Source of the DNA: Pseudomonadota bacterium
Lineage (GTDB): Bacteria > Pseudomonadota > Gammaproteobacteria > Xanthomonadales > Xanthomonadaceae
NCBI GenBank assembly: GCA_023388355.1
Contig: JAEWGI010000061.1
Location: forward strand, 1 to 17,381
Direction: 5' to 3'
DNA length: 17,381 bases
Shown: in pieces, positions 9,099 through 16,209 of the stretch
Numbering within the stretch: the first letter of the stretch is position 1
Layout of the letters: each line of letters begins with the position of its first letter
The notes under the pieces: model-generated
What the model was told of the DNA's origin: nothing
What the model saw: the letters and a program-made list of their open reading frames with translations, nothing else
Databases searched by the model: none
Made by a program: the position numbers and the translations under genes

Positions 9099-9845
9099 TC
9101 AGGCGCGCAGGTCGCCGTACATCGCCTGCAGGGCCGCGATCGCCGCAAGGCCCGCGGTTTCGGTGCGCAGGATCCGCGGCCCCAGGCGCAGGCCTTCGAA
9201 GCCGGCCGCGCGCAGGTGCCCGCGGTCGCGCGGCGACCAGCCGCCTTCGGGCCCGATCGCGATCACGACGGGGGCGTCCGCGGCCAGCCGCGGCGTCAGC
9301 GAGGCCAGCACGTGCTCGCCCTGCGGATCGAGCGTCAGCCGCAGTCCGGTCGCTCCTGTCGCATCGCCGATGGCGGCGATCGGCGCCGGCGCCTCCAGCG
9401 CCGGCAGCCTTGCGCGGCCGCACTGCTCGCAGGCGCCCACCACCACCGCGCGCCAGTGTTCGATCCGGCGCGCCAGGCGCGCGCCGTCCAGTCGCACCTC
9501 GCTGCGCTCGGACTCCACCGGCACGATCCGCGCCACCCCCAGTTCGGTGGCCTTCTGCAGGATCAGGTCCATCTTCTCGCCGCGGGCGATGCCCTGCAGC
9601 AGGGTGATGCGCAGCGGCGATTCGTTGTCCACCGGTTCGGTGTCGAGGATCTCGACCACGGTCCGGCGCTTGTCGCTTTCGACGATGCGCGCGCGATGGT
9701 CGTGGCCGTCGCCGTTGAACAACACGCAGGCATCGCCCTCGCGGAGGCGCAGCACGCGCACCAGGTGGGCGGCGGCTGCTGCCGGGAGTTCCAGCCGCGC
9801 GCCGGCCACCAGCGGCAGGTCGACCCAGCTGCGGGTCACCCGCAT
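9099..9845 (-). CDS. rsmE: RsmE, 16S rRNA (uracil-1498-N3)-methyltransferase
   Basis: This cytoplasmic enzyme methylates N3 of U1498 in 16S rRNA using S-adenosylmethionine. The 248-residue product has the expected two parts: an N-terminal PUA-like RNA-binding domain (through HLVRVLRLREGDACVLFNG) and a C-terminal SPOUT methyltransferase domain. Diagnostic motifs are GEKMDLILQKATELGV, the knot sequence IGPEGGWSPRD (GPEGG at 198-202) and GPRILRTETAGLAAIAAL, which form the cofactor pocket. The frame is open further upstream to 9929, but I chose the ATG at 9845. It is preceded by AAGGGGGGA at a suitable distance, and MRVTRSWVDLPL fits the start of the family, while the extra upstream residues (Arg-rich) do not. 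It lies 46 bases after bioA on the same strand and is probably co-transcribed with it. Confidence 0.95.
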   Translation of the reverse strand: MRVTRSWVDLPLVAGARLELPAAAAAHLVRVLRLREGDACVLFNGDGHDHRARIVESDKRRTVVEILDTEPVDNESPLRITLLQGIARGEKMDLILQKATELGVARIVPVESERSEVRLDGARLARRIEHWRAVVVGACEQCGRARLPALEAPAPIAAIGDATGATGLRLTLDPQGEHVLASLTPRLAADAPVVIAIGPEGGWSPRDRGHLRAAGFEGLRLGPRILRTETAGLAAIAALQAMYGDLRA

Positions 9846-9891
9846 GGCGTGGTCCCCCCTTCGTGTCCGGCAGGGGCTGCTGCCGCCGTGC

Positions 9892-11283
9892 TCATGCGGT
9901 CGCCTCCGCGATCGCGGCGCGGGTCGCATCGGCCAGCTGCGCGAGCTGGGCCTCGTCGATGCAGTACGGCGGCATCCAGTACAGCACGTCGCCCAGCGGC
10001 CGCAGCAGCACGCCGCGTTCGAGCGCGGTGCGGTAGGCGCGCAGGCCCACCCGCCGCGCCGGATCGAACTGCGCGCCGCGCTGCCCGTCCGGGGCCAGCT
10101 CGAAGGCGAGGATCATGCCGGTCTGGCGGGCCTCCGCGACATGCGCCATGCCGGCGATGTCGCGCGCAAGCTCCGCCATGCGCTCGGCGGTGGCGCGGTT
10201 GCGCGCGAGCACGTCGTCGCTGGCGAAGATCTCAAGCGACGCCAGCCCCGCCGCGCAGGCCAGCGGATTTCCGGTGTAGCTGTGCGAATGCAGGAACGCG
10301 CGCTCGCGCGAATCGTCGAGGAAGCCCTCGTACAGCGCCTGCGTGGCCAGCACCGCGGCCAGCGGCAGGAAGCCGCCGGTCAGGCCCTTGGACAGGCACA
10401 TCAGGTCGGGCTGGATGCCGGCCTGTTCGCAGGCGAACATGGTCCCGGTGCGGCCGAAGCCGACCGCGATCTCGTCGGCGATCAGGAAGATGCCGTGCAC
10501 GTCGCACAGCTCGCGCGCGCGGCGCAGGTAGGCTGGATGGTGCATGCGCATGCCGCCGGCGCACTGCACCAGCGGTTCGAGCACCAGCGCGCAGATCTCG
10601 CCGGCGTGTTCGTCCAGCAGGTGCGCCAGCGCGTCGGCCGCCTCCTCGGCGCAGCCCTGCGCGCTCTGGTCCGCGCGCGCCTGCCAGGCGTCGGGCGAGG
10701 GCGCGAACACCGCCTCCATCAGCAGCGGCGCATAGGTACGGCGGTACAGCGGGATGTCGCTCACCGACAGCGCGCCGATGGTCTCGCCGTGGTAGCCGTT
10801 GTGCAGGGCGACGAACTTCGTGCGCCGCGGCTCGTCGCCGCGGTTCCGGAACCAGTGGAACGCCATCTTCAGCGCCACCTCGATCCCGGCCGAGCCGTTG
10901 TCGGCGTAGAACACCTTGGCCAGCGGCGGGCGGCCGGACTCGCGCGGGGCGATCGACAGCAGGCGTTCGGCCAGCTCCACCGCGGGCGGGTGCGAGCAGC
11001 CCGCCAGGATCACCTGTTCGAGGCTGCGCGCCTGGCGCGAAATCGCCGCGGCGATGCGCGGCTCGGCGTGGCCGTGCAGGTTCACCCACCAGCTGCTGAC
11101 CGCGTCCAGCGTGCGGCTGCCGTCGTGGCCCACCAGCCACGCCCCTTCGCCGCGCGCCACCGCCAGCAGCGGCAGCACGTCGGGGTGCTCGCGCATCTGC
11201 GTGCAGGGGTGCCAGAGCACCGCCAGATCGCGCGAACGCCAGCGCGCGGCCTCGTCTAGAATGGCGTCATCGTGAATCGACAT
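9892..11283 (-). CDS. bioA: BioA, adenosylmethionine-8-amino-7-oxononanoate aminotransferase
   Basis: A PLP-dependent class III aminotransferase that converts 7-keto-8-aminopelargonate to 7,8-diaminopelargonate in biotin synthesis, with S-adenosylmethionine as the amino donor. Family signatures seen: LWHPCTQM at 23-30, SSWWVNLHGHAEP, the PLP phosphate-binding region NGSAGIEVALKMA, NGYHGETIGALS, DEIAVGFGRTGTMFACE and the Schiff-base lysine K299 in LMCLSKGLTGGFLPLA. The length of 463 is somewhat more than the 429 of E. coli BioA. No other biotin gene is in the window, so bioA stands apart from bioBFHCD here. It is divergent from nudE with only 38 bases between the start codons. The start ATG leaves almost no room for a leader (see the -10-like site). 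No other in-frame start precedes the conserved WHPCTQM segment more convincingly. Confidence 0.95.
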   Translation of the reverse strand: MSIHDDAILDEAARWRSRDLAVLWHPCTQMREHPDVLPLLAVARGEGAWLVGHDGSRTLDAVSSWWVNLHGHAEPRIAAAISRQARSLEQVILAGCSHPPAVELAERLLSIAPRESGRPPLAKVFYADNGSAGIEVALKMAFHWFRNRGDEPRRTKFVALHNGYHGETIGALSVSDIPLYRRTYAPLLMEAVFAPSPDAWQARADQSAQGCAEEAADALAHLLDEHAGEICALVLEPLVQCAGGMRMHHPAYLRRARELCDVHGIFLIADEIAVGFGRTGTMFACEQAGIQPDLMCLSKGLTGGFLPLAAVLATQALYEGFLDDSRERAFLHSHSYTGNPLACAAGLASLEIFASDDVLARNRATAERMAELARDIAGMAHVAEARQTGMILAFELAPDGQRGAQFDPARRVGLRAYRTALERGVLLRPLGDVLYWMPPYCIDEAQLAQLADATRAAIAEATA

Positions 11284-11289
11284 TCCCCC

Positions 11290-11295
11290 ATTATC
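11290..11295 (-). promoter_or_regulatory. Possible -10 element of bioA
   Basis: On the minus strand the sequence reads GATAAT, then GGGGGA, then the bioA ATG. GATAAT is one mismatch from the sigma-70 -10 consensus and is a rare AT-rich hexamer in this GC-rich DNA. Transcription starting 6 to 8 bases further on would begin at or next to the ATG, giving a nearly leaderless mRNA. The -35 region at the right distance (GTCGCC) is poor. Confidence 0.35.
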
Positions 11296-11321
11296 GCCCG
11301 TGCCCAGGCCGGGGCGACGCC

Positions 11322-11879
11322 GTGACGCGTCGCCTGCCCACCATCCACGGCATCACCGAGCACGACGCCGGCCCCTACCGCATGGAGCGGCTGGACCTGG
11401 AATTCAGCAACGGCGAGCGGCGCCAGTTCGAGCGCCTGCGCGGGCGCGGCCACGGCGCGGTGGCGGTGGTGCCGCTGCTCGACGCCGACACCGTGCTGCT
11501 GGTGCGCGAGTACGCCGCCGGCCTGCATCGCTACGAGCTGGGGCTGGTGAAGGGCCGGGTCGATGCCGGCGAGACCGCGCTGCAGGCGGCCGACCGCGAA
11601 CTCAAGGAGGAGGCGGGCTACGGTGCGCGCAGGCTCGACGTGGTCCGGCTGCTGTCGCTGGCGCCGGTGTACATGAGCCACGAGACCACGGTGGTGCTGG
11701 CGCGCGACCTGTATCCCGAGCGCCTGCCCGGCGACGAGCCGGAGGAACTGGAAGTGGTGCCCTGGCCGCTGGAGGCGATCGGCGAGCTGGCGCTGCGCGA
11801 CGATTTTTCCGAAGGCCGTTCGATCGCCGCCCTGTTCGCGGCGCGCGAATACCTGCAGCGGGAGCAACAGCAAGCATGA
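11322..11879 (+). CDS. nudE: NudE, ADP compounds hydrolase (Nudix)
   Basis: A cytoplasmic Nudix hydrolase that cleaves ADP-ribose, dinucleoside polyphosphates and NADH-type compounds to AMP and a phosphorylated residue. The 185-residue product matches the 186 of E. coli NudE in length. The Nudix box is visible as GRVDAGETALQAAD followed by RELKEEAGY, with the three catalytic glutamates in place; only the last hydrophobic position (Tyr) is slightly unusual. The downstream segment LAPVYMSHETTVVLARDLYPERLPGDEPEELEVVPW is typical of the NudE subgroup. The start is GTG at 11322, with GGGGCGAC upstream as a weak ribosome binding site. It is the first gene of a plus-strand cluster and overlaps cysQ by ATGA. 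A TAGAAT hexamer at 11257-11262, inside the start of bioA, could be its -10 element, but I see no good -35. Confidence 0.93.
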   Translation: MTRRLPTIHGITEHDAGPYRMERLDLEFSNGERRQFERLRGRGHGAVAVVPLLDADTVLLVREYAAGLHRYELGLVKGRVDAGETALQAADRELKEEAGYGARRLDVVRLLSLAPVYMSHETTVVLARDLYPERLPGDEPEELEVVPWPLEAIGELALRDDFSEGRSIAALFAAREYLQREQQQA

Positions 11880-12706
11880 TCGACCACGCCACCATCCAGT
11901 CCCTGCGCGAGGACGTGCTGGCGATCGCGCAGGACGCCGCCGCCTCGATCCTCGAGGTCTACGAGCGCGACTTCGAAGTCATGCGCAAGGGCGACGCCAG
12001 CCCGGTGACCGACGCCGACCTGGCCGCGCACCACGGCATCGTCGCCGGCCTGTCCCGGCTGACGCCGGACATCCCGGTGCTGTCGGAGGAATCGGCGCAC
12101 ACCGTCGCGCTGGAGACACGCAGCCGCTGGTCGCGGCTGTGGCTGGTCGATCCGCTCGACGGCACCCGCGAGTTCATCAAGCGCAACGGCGAATTCACGG
12201 TCAACATCGCCCTGATCGACCACGGCGCGTCGGTGTTCGGCGTGATCCAGGCGCCGGTGACCGGGGTGTTGTGGCACGGCGCGCCGGGGCATGGCGCGTT
12301 CCGGCGCGACGAACACGGCGAGCAGGCGCTGCACGTGCGCCGGCCGGCCGCCGCGCCGCTGCAGGTCGCCGCCAGCCGCTCGCACCTGGGGCCGCGCACC
12401 GAGGCGCTGATGGCGCGGATGGGCGAAGTGGAAACGGTGGGCCTGGGCTCGTCGCTGAAGTTCTGCCGCATCGCCGAAGGCGGCATGGACGTGTATCCGC
12501 GCTTCGGCCCGACCAGCGAATGGGACACCGCTGCCGGCCAGGCGATCCTGGAAGGGGCGGGCGGGGCGCTGCTCGATCCGCGCGGGCGGCCGTTCCGTTA
12601 CAACCAGCGCGACACCCTGCTCAACGGCGACTTCATCGCCCTGGGCGATCCGGACCTGCCCTGGCGCGGCTGGCTGCAGGGCGACGCGGCCACGCCGGCC
12701 GGCTGA
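11876..12706 (+). CDS. cysQ: CysQ, 3'(2'),5'-bisphosphate nucleotidase
   Basis: An inositol-monophosphatase-family, magnesium-dependent phosphatase that turns 3'-phosphoadenosine 5'-phosphate (PAP, by-product of sulfate assimilation and of acyl-carrier-protein loading) into AMP. The 276-residue product has the metal-binding motifs of the family: SEES around E71/E72, DPLDGTREFIKRNGEFTVNI with D92, D95, G96 and T97, and a C-terminal SEWDTAAGQAILEGAGG. The ATG overlaps the nudE stop codon (ATGA), with GGGAG 11 bases upstream. The frame is open further left within nudE, but that part is the shadow of nudE. It is followed after 4 bases by mazG. In many gammaproteobacteria cysQ and nudE are neighbours, which supports both names. 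Confidence 0.95.
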   Translation: MIDHATIQSLREDVLAIAQDAAASILEVYERDFEVMRKGDASPVTDADLAAHHGIVAGLSRLTPDIPVLSEESAHTVALETRSRWSRLWLVDPLDGTREFIKRNGEFTVNIALIDHGASVFGVIQAPVTGVLWHGAPGHGAFRRDEHGEQALHVRRPAAAPLQVAASRSHLGPRTEALMARMGEVETVGLGSSLKFCRIAEGGMDVYPRFGPTSEWDTAAGQAILEGAGGALLDPRGRPFRYNQRDTLLNGDFIALGDPDLPWRGWLQGDAATPAG

Positions 12707-12710
12707 GGCG

Positions 12711-13529
12711 ATGGCCGGCGACACGCGGGACATCGGGCGGCTGCTGGCGATCATGGCGCGCCTGCGAGCGCCCGAGGGCGGCTGTCCCTGGGATCTGGCG
12801 CAGGACTTTTCGACGATCGCGCCGTACACGATCGAGGAGGCCTACGAGGTGGCCGACGCCATCGACCGCGGCGACCTGCCGGCGCTGAAGGATGAGCTGG
12901 GCGACCTGCTGCTGCAGGTGGCGTTCCATGCGCAGATGGCGCAGGAGCAGGGCGCGTTCGCGTTCGGCGACGTGGTCGAATCGATCTGCGACAAGATGCT
13001 GCGCCGGCATCCGCACGTATTCGGCGAGGCCGAGGTCGGCGATGCGCAGGCGCAGACCGCGAGTTGGGAGGCGATCAAGCGCGCCGAGCGCGAGGCCGCC
13101 GGCGTGCGCGACGACTCGGCCCTGGCCGGCGTCTCGCGCGGCATGCCCGAGTGGCAGCGCGCGGTGAAGCTGCAGGACCGCGCCGCGCGCGTGGGCTTCG
13201 ACTGGCCCGGGCCGGGGCCGGTGATCGACAAGCTGCACGAGGAAATCGGCGAGGTGCGCGCGGAGTTCGATGCGGTTGCCGCGGCGCCCGACGATGCGGC
13301 CGCGCGCGAGCGGCTGCAGGAAGAGTTGGGCGACCTGCTGTTCGTGGCCGCCAACCTCGCCCGGCACGCGCGGGTCGACGTGGGCAGCGCGCTGCGCGGC
13401 GCCAACCGCAAGTTCGAGCGCCGCTTCCGCGCAATGGAAGCGATGGCCGCGGCCGACGGCACGCGCCTGCAGGACCTGTCGCTGGAGGCCCAGGAGCGCT
13501 ACTGGGAGCGCGCCAAGCGCGCGTCCTGA
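12711..13529 (+). CDS. mazG: MazG, nucleoside triphosphate pyrophosphohydrolase
   Basis: A cytoplasmic all-alpha NTP pyrophosphatase that hydrolyses canonical and damaged (d)NTPs to NMP and pyrophosphate; in E. coli it also affects ppGpp levels. The 272-residue product has the full two-domain MazG architecture. The N-terminal domain begins LRAPEGGCPWDLAQDFSTIAPYTIEEAYEVADAI, with E42, E43 and E46 and the second half-site KDELGDLLLQ (E62, D65). The C-terminal domain has HEEIGEVRAEFD and RLQEELGDLLFVAANLARH. MRRHPHVFGE-like text (LRRHPHVFGE) joins them. The ATG lies 4 bases past the cysQ stop, with GAGG very close to it, so translation is likely coupled to cysQ. Nothing in the protein looks damaged. 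Confidence 0.95.
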   Translation: MAGDTRDIGRLLAIMARLRAPEGGCPWDLAQDFSTIAPYTIEEAYEVADAIDRGDLPALKDELGDLLLQVAFHAQMAQEQGAFAFGDVVESICDKMLRRHPHVFGEAEVGDAQAQTASWEAIKRAEREAAGVRDDSALAGVSRGMPEWQRAVKLQDRAARVGFDWPGPGPVIDKLHEEIGEVRAEFDAVAAAPDDAAARERLQEELGDLLFVAANLARHARVDVGSALRGANRKFERRFRAMEAMAAADGTRLQDLSLEAQERYWERAKRAS

Positions 13530-13606
13530 AGCGTCGCGGCGGTTGTCCGGTGGCGGCGGGAAGGCCATCATCGCGCCAGGCCCACGCTCCGCGCCGGAGG
13601 ACGACC

Positions 13607-13909
13607 ATGCGTCGTTTCGCCAGTTTCCGCGAGTTCTATCCCTACTACCTGTCCGAGCACGCCAACCGCACCTCGCGCCGCCTGCATTTCGTCGGCAGCT
13701 GCGGCGCGCTGGCCTTCGCGCTGCTGGCGATCGTGCAGCGCAACGCCTGGTGGCTGCTGGCGGCGCTGGCATGCGGATACGCCTTCGCCTGGGTGGGCCA
13801 CTTCTTCTTCGAGAAGAACCGCCCGGCCACCTTCCGCCATCCGTTCTATTCGTTCGCGGGCGACTGGGTGATGTTCCGCGACATCCTCAGCGGCCGGATC
13901 CGGTTCTGA
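13607..13909 (+). CDS. DUF962 (Mpo1-like) small membrane protein
   Basis: A 100-residue protein of the DUF962/Mpo1-like family. It has a polar N-terminus (FASFREFYPYYLSEHANRTSRRLHFVG), a hydrophobic stretch at about 29-63 that probably forms two short membrane segments, and the conserved end GHFFFEKNRPATFRHPFYSFAGDWVMFRDI. Conserved histidines H18, H27, H65 and H78 are present. In yeast, Mpo1 of this family is an iron-dependent dioxygenase acting on 2-hydroxy fatty acids; whether bacterial members do the same is not established. I chose the ATG at 13607 because GGAGG sits 6 bases upstream and the family begins here; the longer open frame to the left is the shadow of mazG. It lies 77 bases after mazG and may share its transcript. 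Confidence 0.85.
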   Translation: MRRFASFREFYPYYLSEHANRTSRRLHFVGSCGALAFALLAIVQRNAWWLLAALACGYAFAWVGHFFFEKNRPATFRHPFYSFAGDWVMFRDILSGRIRF

Positions 13910-14041
13910 AGCGAAAGCCCGCGCGCGGCGCGGCGTCGGCCGAGGAAGATCAGCCACGCCATCCGCGCGATCAGGCCGATCCGGCCCGATGGTTCGAGCG
14001 GCCGGGACGGGGCGCAGCGATGGTCGTCTTCACGGCGCTTG

Positions 14042-14047
14042 TACAGT
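14042..14047 (+). promoter_or_regulatory. Weak candidate -10 for the response regulator operon
   Basis: TACAGT matches four of six positions of the sigma-70 -10 consensus and lies about 50 bases before the response regulator start, in a 186-base gap that must carry the promoter if this operon is separate from the mazG cluster. No convincing -35 lies upstream. The same gap also contains a 6-bp inverted repeat (CCGGCC at 13981-13986, GGCCGG at 14000-14005) of unknown meaning. Confidence 0.2.
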
Positions 14048-14084
14048 GGGGCTGGCAGCCTTTCACAAAGCTGAAGACCCCTTC

Positions 14085-14089
14085 GAGGA
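14085..14089 (+). promoter_or_regulatory. Ribosome binding site that decides the response regulator start
   Basis: GAGGA lies directly against the first ATG (14090) but 6 bases before the second ATG (14096). Only the second has normal spacing, so translation most likely begins at 14096, giving MRAGQ rather than MNMRAGQ. Confidence 0.6.
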
Positions 14090-14095
14090 ATGAAT

Positions 14096-14809
14096 ATGCG
14101 TGCAGGGCAGGAGACTGGCGGGCTGGTCCTGATCGTGGAGGACAACCGCAACATTTCGGAAATGGTGGGCGAGTACCTGGAAGGCCGCGGATTCGAGGTC
14201 GACTACGCCGCCGACGGCCTGGACGGCTACCGGCTGGCGGTGGAAAACAGCTATGACGTGATCGTGCTGGACCTGATGCTGCCGCGCCTGGACGGGGTGG
14301 AGGTGTGCAAGCGGCTGCGGGCCGAGGCACGCAAGTCCACGCCGGTGCTGATGCTGACCGCGCGCGACACGCTGGACGAGAAGCTCGGCGGGCTGTCCTC
14401 CGGTGCCGACGACTACCTGACCAAGCCGTTCGCGATCCAGGAGCTCGAAGCCCGGCTGCGCGCCCTGATCCGGCGCGAGCGCCGCCAGGTCGGCTCGGAG
14501 GTGCTCAAGGTCGCCGACCTGGTGCTCGACCCGGCCAGCATGCGCGCCACCCGCGGCGGCACCGAACTGCAGCTCTCGCCGATCGGGATGAAGCTGCTGA
14601 CCATCCTGATGCGCGAGTCGCCGCGAGTGGTCAACCGCCAGGAGATCGAGCGCGAGATCTGGGGCAACGGGCTGCCCGATTCGGACACCCTGCGCAGCCA
14701 TCTGTACAACCTGCGCAAGATCATCGACAAGCCGTTCGACAAGCCGCTCCTGCACACCGTGCAGAGCGCCGGCTACCGCATCGCCGACATCGACCAGTCG
14801 CCCGCCTGA
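14096..14809 (+). CDS. OmpR/PhoB-family response regulator
   Basis: A 237-residue two-component response regulator, probably a DNA-binding transcription factor activated by the kinase encoded next. The receiver domain (about 10-125) has E15/D16 at the first strand, phospho-acceptor D59 in VLDLMLPRLDG, T88 and K110 in YLTKPF. The C-terminal winged helix (about 140-232) shows the OmpR pattern: LQLSPIGMKLLTILMRE, VVNRQEIEREIWG, TLRSHLYNLRKIIDKP and LLHTVQSAGYRI. All phosphorylation residues are present, so it should be a functional switch. It is followed after 18 bases by the sensor kinase, and then by an efflux adaptor, so the pump is the most likely target. This pairing is inference; I do not recognise a specific named system. 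Confidence 0.93.
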   Translation: MRAGQETGGLVLIVEDNRNISEMVGEYLEGRGFEVDYAADGLDGYRLAVENSYDVIVLDLMLPRLDGVEVCKRLRAEARKSTPVLMLTARDTLDEKLGGLSSGADDYLTKPFAIQELEARLRALIRRERRQVGSEVLKVADLVLDPASMRATRGGTELQLSPIGMKLLTILMRESPRVVNRQEIEREIWGNGLPDSDTLRSHLYNLRKIIDKPFDKPLLHTVQSAGYRIADIDQSPA

Positions 14810-14827
14810 GGTCGGCGGAGCGTATCG

Positions 14828-16117
14828 ATGCCGCAGGGCCTGCCGCGCAAGATCCGCTATGCGTTCTTACTGCAGGGCCTGCTGCTGGTGCTGGCGGTGG
14901 TGTTCGGGGTCAGCCTGCTGACCCTGCTCACCCGTGACGCCCTGGTTCGCCAGCGGCTGACGGTCGAAGCCCAGGCCTTCTGGGAGCGGGCCGATGCCCT
15001 GCAGGATGTGCGCGTGCCTTCCACCGCAAGCCTGCAGGGCTATTTCCAGCCCGCAGGCGGGGGCGACGCCGCGGTTCCGCCCTACGCGGAATCGATGCCG
15101 GAGGGCGTGAACCACATCTACCGCTCGCACAAGGCGGTGCTGGTACAGCGCCGACACGAGGGCGTGCTGTACCTGGTCCTGCGCACCGACCGGCTGGACA
15201 GGCTGATGTCGATCTCGGCCCTGGCGATGATCGTGCTGGGCCTGCTCGCCGCGCTGACGGTCACCGCGCTGACCTACCGCAAGTCGCGCAGGATGGTGCT
15301 GCCGGTCAACCGCCTGGCCGAGGAGGTGGCGCGCTGGGATCCGATGCATGGCGACCTGGCCGCGCCGTTGGTGGTGTCCGGCTTCGTCGAGGAACCCAGC
15401 CGCGAGGTGCACGCCCTGGCCCACGCCCTGCGCGGACTCACCGGGCGGGTGGCCGAATTCGCGCAGCGCGAACGCGACTTCACCCGCGACGCCAGCCACG
15501 AGCTGCGCACCCCGCTGACCGTGATCCGGGTGGCCAGCGACATGCTGCTGTCCGATCCCGCCCTGCCGGTGCACGGGCGTCGTTCGCTCGAACGCATCCA
15601 GCGCGCGGGTCGCGACATGGAGGCGGTGATCGACGCCTTCCTGATCCTGGCCCGCGAGGGTGGCATCGCGCCGGTGAGCGAGGAGTTCGACGTTCGCGAC
15701 GTGGTCGAGGACGAGATCGACAAGGCGCGGCTGCAGCTGGGCGACAAGCCGGTGCGGCTGGACCTGGTCGGCGAGGCTTCGCCGCGCCTGTTCGCACCGC
15801 GCGCGGTGCTGGGCGTGGTGCTGCGCAACCTGCTGCTCAACGCCTGCCACTTCACCGAGCAGGGCAGCATCGAAGTGGCGATCGAACCCGACGCGGTGGT
15901 GATCCACGACACCGGCATCGGCATGTCGGTCGAGACCCTGCGGCACGTCTTCGAACCGTTCTACCGCGCCGACACCTTCAGCCCGCTGGGCAAGGGCTTC
16001 GGCCTGACCATCGCCAACCGGCTTGCGCGCCGCTTCGGCTGGGAGCTCGGACTGGACAGCGAACCGGGGCGGGGGACGAAGGCGACGCTCCGGTTCACGC
16101 CGATGCCGCCTTCCTGA
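14828..16117 (+). CDS. Sensor histidine kinase
   Basis: A 429-residue inner-membrane sensor kinase partnered with the regulator just upstream. Membrane helix 1 is at about 12-34, a periplasmic sensor of only about 90 residues follows, and helix 2 is at about 126-148. A HAMP-like linker leads to the HisKA domain, with H224 in RDASHELRTPLT. The ATPase domain carries the N-box N334/N338 (RNLLLNACHF), D361 in HDTGIGM, an FEPFYRAD segment and GKGFGLTIANRLARR. All catalytic motifs are intact. The start ATG has GGAG 7 bases upstream. The periplasmic part (containing QGYFQPAGGGDAAVPPYAES) is not a sensor domain I recognise, so the signal is unknown. Confidence 0.93.
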   Translation: MPQGLPRKIRYAFLLQGLLLVLAVVFGVSLLTLLTRDALVRQRLTVEAQAFWERADALQDVRVPSTASLQGYFQPAGGGDAAVPPYAESMPEGVNHIYRSHKAVLVQRRHEGVLYLVLRTDRLDRLMSISALAMIVLGLLAALTVTALTYRKSRRMVLPVNRLAEEVARWDPMHGDLAAPLVVSGFVEEPSREVHALAHALRGLTGRVAEFAQRERDFTRDASHELRTPLTVIRVASDMLLSDPALPVHGRRSLERIQRAGRDMEAVIDAFLILAREGGIAPVSEEFDVRDVVEDEIDKARLQLGDKPVRLDLVGEASPRLFAPRAVLGVVLRNLLLNACHFTEQGSIEVAIEPDAVVIHDTGIGMSVETLRHVFEPFYRADTFSPLGKGFGLTIANRLARRFGWELGLDSEPGRGTKATLRFTPMPPS

Positions 16118-16209
16118 GCGCGGGCCGGCCGCGGCGGCGGCGGCGGTCAACCGTTGCCGGGCCTGCGCGTTAGCCTCCCCGGATGCCCACCACGCCAGGA
16201 TCTTCGAGC

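Noticed and set aside
8115..11259. Long plus-strand frames covering chpC, rsmE and bioA
   Set aside because: Their translations are Arg/Ala/Ser-rich with no family motifs, and they run across the well-supported chpC (same strand) and antisense to rsmE and bioA.
13975..14010. tRNA-like T-loop text (GGTTCGAGC) in the gap before the response regulator
   Set aside because: The bases on either side of the TTCGA loop do not pair as a 5-bp T-stem, and no anticodon arm or acceptor stem is present.
13846..14154. A 102-codon minus-strand frame in the gap before the response regulator
   Set aside because: It overlaps both flanking real genes, has no recognisable motif and no clear ribosome binding site.
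14867..16150. A 427-codon frame antisense to the sensor kinase gene
   Set aside because: It is His/Gln/Arg-rich with no domain, whereas the sense frame has every kinase motif.
16183..16209. An upstream in-frame ATG for the adaptor gene
   Set aside because: No ribosome binding site precedes it, whereas the ATG at 16210 has AGGA at 9 bases and directly precedes the Arg-rich membrane anchor.
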